DNA of 6,044 bases from Desulfobacteraceae bacterium. GTDB taxonomy: Bacteria > Desulfobacterota > DSM-4660 > Desulfatiglandales > Desulfatiglandaceae. The notes beneath the pieces were generated by a model. That model ran no database searches. It was not told the origin of the DNA and saw only the letters and a list, made by a program, of their open reading frames with translations. Made by a program: the position numbers and the translations under genes. The stretch is taken from NCBI GenBank assembly GCA_030589715.1, contig JAUUVE010000148.1:1-6044 (forward strand), read 5' to 3'. Positions 1-3,974 of this stretch are shown in pieces (the first letter of the stretch is position 1; every line of letters begins with the position of its first letter).

Positions 1-128
1 CGGGTGACAATGTAGCGATGGATGTTACTTTGATTACGCCGATAGCCATGGAGAAGGAGTTGAGGTTTGCCATACGTGAAGGTGGAAGGACTGTAGGCGC
101 TGGCGTAATTAGTGAAATTATTGAGTAA
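1..128 (+). CDS. tuf: Elongation factor Tu, C-terminal end (partial)
   Basis: This is the 3' end of the EF-Tu gene; the reading frame enters at base 3 and stops at TAA 126-128, leaving 41 residues. EF-Tu is the GTPase that delivers aminoacyl-tRNA to the ribosomal A site. The visible part is the end of the third (beta-barrel) domain, which contacts the tRNA T arm. It includes the highly conserved stretch LRFAIREGGRTVGAGV near the C terminus, followed by a short ISEIIE tail. The GTP-binding domain lies outside the window. Only 18 bases separate the stop from rpmG, so the two are very probably co-transcribed. A tuf copy directly upstream of rpmG, tRNA-Trp and secE is a common arrangement. Identification is secure; whether the genome has a second tuf copy cannot be seen. 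Confidence 0.97.
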   Translation, partial: GDNVAMDVTLITPIAMEKELRFAIREGGRTVGAGVISEIIE

Positions 129-146
129 AGGGAGGCCTTTTAAGGG

Positions 147-296
147 ATGCGCGATATTGTTACGCTGGCCTGTGGGGAATGTAAGAGCAGGAATTATACA
201 ACCACAAAGAACAAGAGAAAAACACCTGATAAACTGGCATTCAAGAAATATTGCCGGTTTTGCAGGACACATACACCTCACAGGGAGACAAAGTAG
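147..296 (+). CDS. rpmG: 50S ribosomal protein L33, zinc-binding form
   Basis: A 49-residue protein beginning MRDIVTLACGEC matches L33, a small protein of the large ribosomal subunit located near the E site. Length fits the family, which usually has 49-55 residues. Two CxxC pairs are visible, C9/C12 and C36/C39, which in this family form a zinc ribbon; this is therefore the C+ paralogue type, which needs zinc. The middle is basic (KNKRK), suited to rRNA binding. The ATG at 147 is chosen because it gives the canonical N terminus. A GGGAGG ribosome-binding sequence at 130-135 lies 11 bases upstream, slightly far, and AAGGG directly abuts the start. It follows tuf by 18 bases and is probably in the same transcript. 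The gene is too short for many ORF finders and easily missed. Confidence 0.95.
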   Translation: MRDIVTLACGECKSRNYTTTKNKRKTPDKLAFKKYCRFCRTHTPHRETK

Positions 297-315
297 TCTG
301 GGTTTATTGGGTCAA

Positions 316-340
316 GGTCACTCCATTGAGTACAGTGACC
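316..340 (+). repeat. Inverted repeat between rpmG and tRNA-Trp
   Basis: GGTCACT at 316-322 and AGTGACC at 334-340 are perfect 7-base inverted repeats around an 11-base loop. An outer pair, GGTC 310-313 with GACC 348-351, can extend the structure across an unequal internal loop. No T-run follows, so it does not look like an intrinsic terminator. It could be a processing hairpin in the tuf-rpmG-tRNA transcript or an operator-like palindrome, since its right arm overlaps the candidate -35 element of the tRNA promoter. The repeat is seen directly; its role is unknown. Confidence 0.55.
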
Positions 341-363
341 ATAATGAGACCTAGATTTACAAT
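335..363 (+). promoter_or_regulatory. Candidate sigma-70 promoter for tRNA-Trp (and secE-nusG)
   Basis: GTGACC at 335-340 matches the -35 consensus TTGACA at four of six positions. TACAAT at 358-363 matches TATAAT at five of six. The spacer is 17 bases, the optimum. Transcription would begin near 370, only about eight bases before the mature tRNA 5' end, a sensible distance for a tRNA promoter. Read-through from tuf-rpmG is the alternative source of the transcript. The call rests on pattern matching only. Confidence 0.4.
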
Positions 364-377
364 GAGTTAAGTAATGC

Positions 378-454
378 AGGCCAGTAGCTCTAACGGCTAG
401 AGCACCGGACTCCAAATCCGGGTGTTGGGGGTTCGAATCCCTCCTGGCCTGCCA
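378..454 (+). tRNA. trnW: tRNA-Trp (anticodon CCA)
   Basis: A complete cloverleaf can be drawn by hand. The acceptor stem AGGCCAG (378-384) pairs with CTGGCCT (444-450). The D arm is GCTC/GAGC with a nine-base loop containing GG. The anticodon stem CCGGA/TCCGG surrounds the loop CTCCAAA, with anticodon CCA at 412-414 reading UGG. The T arm is GGGGG/CCCTC with the loop TTCGAAT. The discriminator is G451 and the 3' CCA (452-454) is encoded. The total of 77 bases is normal. A tRNA-Trp between tuf and secE is a familiar arrangement. No pairing mismatch weakens the call; one G-U pair occurs in the T stem. Confidence 0.97.
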
Positions 455-460
455 TTTTTT

Positions 461-481
461 GGGTGTTTTCGAGAAACACTC
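461..481 (+). other. Stem-loop after tRNA-Trp (processing hairpin or weak terminator)
   Basis: GGGTGTTT at 461-468 pairs with AAACACTC at 474-481 (eight pairs, one G-U) around a five-base loop. It lies seven bases beyond the tRNA CCA. What follows (CTTTGATGTTTG) is only loosely T-rich and the longest T-run precedes the stem, so full termination on the + strand is unlikely. It may protect or help mature the tRNA 3' end, or attenuate read-through into secE. The rest of the spacer up to secE shows no gene and only poor promoter-like sequence around 491-523. Confidence 0.4.
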
Positions 482-561
482 CTTTGATGTTTGTTAGGTT
501 TGTGGGGTTTTAAAGATTAGATAAACTGCAAAACCAAGAAAACAGGGCTTTCAAGAGATAG

Positions 562-939
562 ATGAAAAAACAGAGTCAGAGATCAAAAAAGAGGAAAGGC
601 TCAAAGAAAAAGGGTTCCGTTTCAAAGAAGAGGCGGGTCGTAAGTTCAGATGTAAAGCTTCCACAACAAAAACCGGTAAAACAAGAACCTCCTCGGAATA
701 CCCCCAAAAAGGCAATTGAAAAAAAGGGGGGAGATAAAGGCTCCATTCCAACATATGTCGGTAAGGCTGGACAGTTTTTGAGAGAGGCGAGGATGGAGCT
801 TACGAAGGTCAAATGGCCTACTCGAAAGGAATTGTTTGCCTCTACCGCCGTAGTTATTGTACTGACCCTTATGGTCGCCTTTTTCCTGGGGCTGGTGGAT
901 TTTGGCCTCATAAAGATTATCAAGAATATTGTAAGGTGA
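562..939 (+). CDS. secE: Preprotein translocase subunit SecE
   Basis: SecE is the essential small subunit of the SecYEG inner-membrane channel, clamping the two halves of SecY. The 125-residue product has a very basic, low-complexity tail (about residues 1-60, rich in Lys, Ser and Pro). The conserved core follows: an amphipathic helix around residues 70-82, the family hallmark KWPTR at 84-88, and one hydrophobic transmembrane segment at about 91-115. This is the single-span form, not the three-span form of E. coli. The start is ATG 562, directly after an in-frame stop (559-561); the ribosome-binding sequence is weak (AAGAGA at 553-558). The next in-frame Met is inside the core, so the long tail appears genuine. 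nusG follows after 16 bases, the standard pairing. Confidence 0.95.
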   Translation: MKKQSQRSKKRKGSKKKGSVSKKRRVVSSDVKLPQQKPVKQEPPRNTPKKAIEKKGGDKGSIPTYVGKAGQFLREARMELTKVKWPTRKELFASTAVVIVLTLMVAFFLGLVDFGLIKIIKNIVR

Positions 940-955
940 GTTTGATGGTGCAGCC

Positions 956-1486
956 ATGGACTTAAGATGGTACATTGTTCATACCTATTCAGGTTTTGAG
1001 AACAAGGTGAAAAAAAACCTGGAAGAGAGGATAAAGGCCATTGGCCAGGAACAGTATTTCGGCAAGATCCTTGTGCCGACCGAGCAAGTGGTCGAGCTTC
1101 GAAAAGGTGAGAAAAAGACCTCCTCAAGGAAATTTTACCCGGGATACATATTGGTTCAAATGGTCTTAAATGACGACACCTGGCATACCGTAAGGGATAC
1201 GGCCAAGGTAACGGGGTTCGTTGGTGGGGAGTTCAAACCAACGCCCGTCTCAGATGAGGAGGCAGAGCGGATCATCCACCAGATGGAAGAGGGGGTGAGT
1301 AAGCCAAAAGCCAAATACAGCTTCGAAGAGGGTGATGAGGTCAGGGTAGTCGATGGTCCATTCACCAACTTCCAGGGTGTAGTGGATGAAATGAAGCCGG
1401 ATAAGGAGAAACTGAGAGTCCTCATTACGGTATTTGGACGTCCTACGCCCGTAGAACTGGATTTTATACAGGTCAACAAGATCTAG
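956..1486 (+). CDS. nusG: Transcription termination/antitermination factor NusG
   Basis: NusG binds RNA polymerase, suppresses pausing, and links it to either Rho or the leading ribosome. The 176-residue product has the normal length. The N-terminal NGN domain (about 1-115) starts with RWYIVHTYSGFE and includes YPGYILVQM at 61-69, part of the polymerase-binding face. The C-terminal KOW domain (about 124-176) contains GDEVRVVDGPFTNFQGVV. The C-terminal FGRPTPVELDF places Phe160 at the position equivalent to E. coli Phe165, a known contact with S10 (NusE), so ribosome coupling should be intact. The start is ATG 956; the best ribosome-binding match, AAGGTGA (933-939), overlaps the secE stop and is rather far upstream, consistent with translational coupling. 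rplK follows after 12 bases. Confidence 0.97.
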   Translation: MDLRWYIVHTYSGFENKVKKNLEERIKAIGQEQYFGKILVPTEQVVELRKGEKKTSSRKFYPGYILVQMVLNDDTWHTVRDTAKVTGFVGGEFKPTPVSDEEAERIIHQMEEGVSKPKAKYSFEEGDEVRVVDGPFTNFQGVVDEMKPDKEKLRVLITVFGRPTPVELDFIQVNKI

Positions 1487-1498
1487 AAGAGGTTCATC

Positions 1499-1927
1499 AT
1501 GGCAAAAAAAATACTTGGATCCGTGAAACTTCAGGTAAAGGGGGGGCAGGCTAACCCTTCTCCGCCAATCGGCCCTGCGTTGGGTCAGCACGGAGTCAAT
1601 ATCGCAGACTTTTGCAAGGCATTTAATGCAAAAACACAAGACCAGGTTGGCACGATTATTCCCGTTGTCATCACAATCTATGCTGACAGGTCCTTTTCCT
1701 TTATTACAAAGACACCTCCGGCCTCGGTACTTCTGAAACAGGCGGCCCAAATAGCCAAGGGTTCAGCGGAACCAAATCGAGAAGAGGTGGCGGAGGTGAC
1801 ACGAAAACAGGTGGAGGATATAGCAAAGCTTAAGTTCGAAGACTTAAATAGCTATGATTTGGAGCACGCAAGTAAGATCATAGAGGGGACGGCCAGGAGT
1901 ATGGGTATCACGGTAACCGAATCTTAG
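1499..1927 (+). CDS. rplK: 50S ribosomal protein L11
   Basis: L11 forms the base of the ribosomal stalk with 23S rRNA helices 43/44, the GTPase-associated centre where EF-Tu and EF-G act and where thiostrepton-type antibiotics bind. The 142 residues match the usual length exactly. The N-terminal domain carries the proline-rich PPIGPALGQHGVN at 22-34, which in this family lines the thiostrepton pocket. The C-terminal rRNA-binding domain starts at about residue 72 (KTPPASVLLKQA). Lys3 and Lys4 lie at the N terminus, where PrmA methylation is known in other bacteria. The start ATG is preceded by AGAAGAGG (1485-1492) at six bases. It is co-transcribed with nusG upstream and rplA downstream (19-base gap). 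No L1-type operator could be recognised in the 12-base gap ahead of it. Confidence 0.98.
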   Translation: MAKKILGSVKLQVKGGQANPSPPIGPALGQHGVNIADFCKAFNAKTQDQVGTIIPVVITIYADRSFSFITKTPPASVLLKQAAQIAKGSAEPNREEVAEVTRKQVEDIAKLKFEDLNSYDLEHASKIIEGTARSMGITVTES

Positions 1928-1946
1928 CTCTTAGGGAAGGATAGAA

Positions 1947-2654
1947 ATGACCAGGAGAGGGAAAAGATACACGAATAGTTCCCATAAGCTCGACAGACTA
2001 AAGAGGTATAGTTTTCAAGAGGCAGTTGGGTTGGCACTTGACTGTGCCTATGCCAAGTTTGACGAAAGTGTGGAATTGGCGGTTAAGCTGGGTGTAGACC
2101 CCAGACATGCTGATCAGATGGTGAGAGGTACTGTTGTGCTGCCACACGGGGTTGGAAGAAAGGTCCGTGTGGCTGTGTTTGCCAAAGGAGAAAAAGAGAA
2201 AGAGGCCCTTGAGGCTGGTGCAGACTATGTGGGCTCTGATGATCTCGTAGAGAAGATTCAAAAGGGATGGCTTGAATTCGACAAGGCGATTGCCACGCCA
2301 GATATGATGAGTTCTGTGGGAAAACTTGGGCGCATTTTGGGTCCAAGGGGCATGATGCCGAACGCCAAATTAGGCACGGTTACATTTGATGTGGCCAGAG
2401 CTGTTGAGGAGATTAAGGCCGGAAAGATAGATTTTAAGGCGGAAAAGGCGGGCATAGTCCATGCCCCTATGGGCAAGGTTTCATTTGGTGTGGGAAAGCT
2501 TTTAGAAAATATCGCTGCATTTATGGATACTGTCTTGAGACTGAAACCTCCTGCCAGCAAAGGGACCTATCTCAGAAGTATTGGCATCTCCACAAGCATG
2601 GGGCCTGGAATCAAGGTTGACCCTGCATACGTAAAAGATCTCTTGAACCAATAG
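1947..2654 (+). CDS. rplA: 50S ribosomal protein L1
   Basis: L1 is the mobile stalk protein that binds 23S rRNA helices 76-78 and helps release tRNA from the E site; in several bacteria it also represses its own operon by binding the rplK-rplA mRNA. The 235 residues match the family. The L1 signature spans about residues 116-143, with TPDMMSSVGKLGRILGPRG followed by MMPNAKLG. Domain I is formed by both ends of the chain, with the rRNA-contacting FDESVELAVKLGVDPR at 38-53. Domain II lies in the middle, at about 68-158. The start ATG has a good AGGGAAGG (1933-1940) six bases upstream. The stop is followed by the 217-base rplJ leader. Nothing is unusual in the protein. Confidence 0.98.
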   Translation: MTRRGKRYTNSSHKLDRLKRYSFQEAVGLALDCAYAKFDESVELAVKLGVDPRHADQMVRGTVVLPHGVGRKVRVAVFAKGEKEKEALEAGADYVGSDDLVEKIQKGWLEFDKAIATPDMMSSVGKLGRILGPRGMMPNAKLGTVTFDVARAVEEIKAGKIDFKAEKAGIVHAPMGKVSFGVGKLLENIAAFMDTVLRLKPPASKGTYLRSIGISTSMGPGIKVDPAYVKDLLNQ

Positions 2655-2662
2655 GAATATGT

Positions 2663-2868
2663 AAGCCTAAGGCTTTAGGAAAGCTATAACCCGGAGCTTG
2701 TGGCTCTTAGTCAAAGACAGTAGGTGTCTTGGCTACCAGTATGGGGTTGATTTCCCGTGTATGGTGGTGTGAGGCTTAAATGTAAATGCCTACCGAGACT
2801 GATCTTACCGAGGTTTTGGACTTGCACCTCTGTCTTTGGCATATTTGTTGTCAAATGGAGAGGAGGTG
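2663..2868 (+). promoter_or_regulatory. L10-type ribosomal protein leader (rplJ-rplL autoregulatory mRNA)
   Basis: The gap between rplA and rplJ contains the recognisable L10 leader. It has AAAGACAGTAGGTG at 2713-2726 and a GCCTACCGAG partner at 2788-2797 (GTAGG 2720-2724 with CCTAC 2789-2793). Inside lies a stem GCTACCA 2732-2738 / TGGTGGT 2762-2768, capped by a TATGGG/CCCGTG hairpin. Smaller hairpins precede it: AAGCC 2663-2667 / GGCTT 2671-2675, and GAGC 2694-2697 / GCTC 2703-2706. In this known class, the L10(L12) complex binds the leader and lowers rplJ-rplL expression. No terminator-like T-run precedes rplJ, so control here is more likely translational than by premature termination. The long helix 2710-2720 / 2830-2840 and the RBS-complementary CACCTC at 2825-2830 support a switch (see findings). 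The boundaries are approximate. Confidence 0.85.
2861..2868 (+). promoter_or_regulatory. Strong ribosome-binding site fixing the rplJ start
   Basis: AGGAGGTG lies with five bases between AGGAGG and ATG 2872. It decides the rplJ start against an in-frame TTG at 2836 that sits inside the leader structure and has no such site. GAGGTG 2863-2868 is also fully complementary to CACCTC 2825-2830, so the site can be masked. Confidence 0.85.
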
Positions 2869-2871
2869 AAC

Positions 2872-3390
2872 ATGAAAAGGGAAGAAAAGGAAAGGTTTGT
2901 AGCCGTTCTTCGTAGCCGGCTTGAGAAGGCACAGGGCACTTTTCTTGTAAATTACCAAGGCCTCGATGTAGAGGCCATAAGCCGGCTGCGAAGGGAACTC
3001 AGGAAGGTAGAAGCCGAATTCAAGGTTGTAAAGAATAGACTCCTGAAGCTGGCCAGTCAAGAGACTGATACCGAGCTGCTCAAGGAGCATATGGAAGGGC
3101 CCTCGGCCATAGCACTCACATATGAAGACGTAGTCGGTCCCGCAAAGATCCTGGTTGACTTTGCTAGGGATTTCAAGCAGCTACAGCTTAAGAATTGCCA
3201 GATATCCGGGAAGGTTGTCGATCCAGAGGGGATTAAACGATTGGCCGAGCTGCCAGGGAAGGATGTGCTTTTGGCTCAGACTTTGTCTGCCATGCAGGCA
3301 GTCCCGGCATCTTTGGTCAGGGTCCTAAATGGTATTGTGGCCAAGCTGCTATATGTACTGGGGGCCATTGAACAGAAAAAAGGGAAATAA
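2872..3390 (+). CDS. rplJ: 50S ribosomal protein L10
   Basis: L10 anchors the L7/L12 dimers to the large subunit next to L11 and, with L12 bound, represses its own mRNA. From ATG 2872 the product has 172 residues. The N-terminal rRNA-binding domain begins MKREEKERFV and includes the conserved NYQGLDVEAISRLRRELR (27-44) and KVVKNRLLKLA (51-61). The region up to about residue 135 is the globular part. After it comes the helical tail (about 137-172, with PASLVRVLNGIVAKLLYVL) that holds L12 dimers. An earlier TTG at 2836 would add 12 unconserved residues and overlap the leader, so ATG 2872 with its strong ribosome-binding site is preferred. rplL follows after 35 bases. The tail looks longer than that of E. 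coli (see findings). Confidence 0.97.
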   Translation: MKREEKERFVAVLRSRLEKAQGTFLVNYQGLDVEAISRLRRELRKVEAEFKVVKNRLLKLASQETDTELLKEHMEGPSAIALTYEDVVGPAKILVDFARDFKQLQLKNCQISGKVVDPEGIKRLAELPGKDVLLAQTLSAMQAVPASLVRVLNGIVAKLLYVLGAIEQKKGK

Positions 3391-3407
3391 CTCTTTCAAG
3401 ACATTAC

Positions 3408-3412
3408 GGAGG
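3408..3412 (+). promoter_or_regulatory. Ribosome-binding site of rplL, unusually distant
   Basis: GGAGG at 3408-3412 is the only good Shine-Dalgarno match before rplL, but 13 bases separate it from ATG 3426. An in-frame ATA at 3420 lies seven bases from it, and the frame is closed by TGA at 3414. AGAG at 3422-3425 directly abuts the ATG and is too close to serve. Confidence 0.55.
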
Positions 3413-3425
3413 TTGAAGCATAGAG

Positions 3426-3812
3426 ATGGCAGAAAATACCAGCAAGGAAGATGTGATTGAATATATTTCTAACATGACAGTTTTGGAACTCTCGGAGTTT
3501 GTGAAAGAACTGGAGGAAAAATTTGGGGTGAGTGCCGCTGCTCCAGTCGCTGTTGGGGCCGCGGAACCCGCTGCTCAGGCCCAGGAAGAGGTGGCTGAGA
3601 AGACTGAATTCGATGTGATCCTCTCTGCCGTAGGTGACAAGAAAATCCAAGTGATCAAGGTGGTTCGTGCCATCACGGCTTTAGGTCTAAAAGAGGCCAA
3701 GGCGGTTGTGGATGGGGCACCCGCCCCAATAAAAGAAGGGGTGTCCAAGGATGAGGCAGAAAGCATCAAGGGTCAGCTGGAAGAGGCTGGCGCCACCGCG
3801 GAGATCAAGTAG
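3426..3812 (+). CDS. rplL: 50S ribosomal protein L7/L12
   Basis: L12 is the multi-copy stalk protein that recruits and stimulates translation GTPases. The 128 residues are typical. The N-terminal dimerisation/L10-binding helices cover about 1-35 (TVLELSEFVKELEEKFGV). An Ala/Pro/Val-rich flexible hinge follows, at about 37-57. The compact C-terminal domain (about 60-128) has the conserved factor-binding surface around IKVVRAITALGLKEAKAVVDGAP (split across 77-99, with Lys78, Arg81, Lys89 and Glu90). The start at ATG 3426 gives the standard MAENTSKED-like N terminus, although its ribosome-binding site is distant. It is co-transcribed with rplJ; the usual excess of L12 over L10 would depend on its own translation rate. 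The stop at 3810-3812 is followed by the rpoB spacer. Confidence 0.97.
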   Translation: MAENTSKEDVIEYISNMTVLELSEFVKELEEKFGVSAAAPVAVGAAEPAAQAQEEVAEKTEFDVILSAVGDKKIQVIKVVRAITALGLKEAKAVVDGAPAPIKEGVSKDEAESIKGQLEEAGATAEIK

Positions 3813-3974
3813 ATGATTGTTATAACCAGGAAAACAGGGTTGGTATCAGCATGCACCTGGAAGCCATGAGCAACAAAAGTTTACAGCCCACAACGTAGAG
3901 CGGACATTGGTAGGGCACTTTCAAATTGTGAGCTCAGGGCTTTTGACTTTTGGTTAACATTTCAAGGAGATACC
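3813..3974 (+). other. rplL-rpoB spacer
   Basis: No gene, tRNA or convincing terminator is visible in these 162 bases. Only short, imperfect pairings occur, such as GTTG/CAAC around 3840-3873. In E. coli the equivalent spacer contains an attenuator and an RNase III site; neither can be recognised here. A TTGACT at 3943-3948 has no -10 partner. AAGGAG at 3964-3969 is the rpoB ribosome-binding site, five bases before its ATG. Confidence 0.6.

Noticed and set aside
112..354. 80-codon + strand ORF over the rpmG region
   Set aside because: It is an out-of-frame shadow of tuf and rpmG; the real product in this stretch is the four-cysteine L33 at 147-296.
576..1127. Long minus-strand ORFs opposite secE, nusG, rplK, rplA and rpoB
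   Set aside because: All lie antisense to clearly conserved genes, resemble no family I recognise, and lack ribosome-binding or promoter context.
2830..2857. Intrinsic attenuator terminator before rplJ, as in some Gram-positive leaders
   Set aside because: The helices near 2825-2857 are not followed by a T-run, so translational control is the better model.
2836..2871. Upstream TTG start extending L10 by 12 residues
   Set aside because: It lies inside the structured leader without a Shine-Dalgarno, whereas ATG 2872 has AGGAGG at the ideal distance and gives a normal L10 N terminus.
3813..3898. Two tiny consecutive ORFs after rplL (18 codons from ATG 3813, then 10 codons from ATG 3866, overlapping by ATGA)
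   Set aside because: There is no ribosome-binding site ahead of either, the composition is unremarkable, and such short ORFs are expected by chance in a 162-base spacer.
3943..3974. Promoter ahead of rpoB from TTGACT at 3943-3948
   Set aside because: No -10-like hexamer lies at 16-18 bases; that position falls in the rpoB ribosome-binding site.
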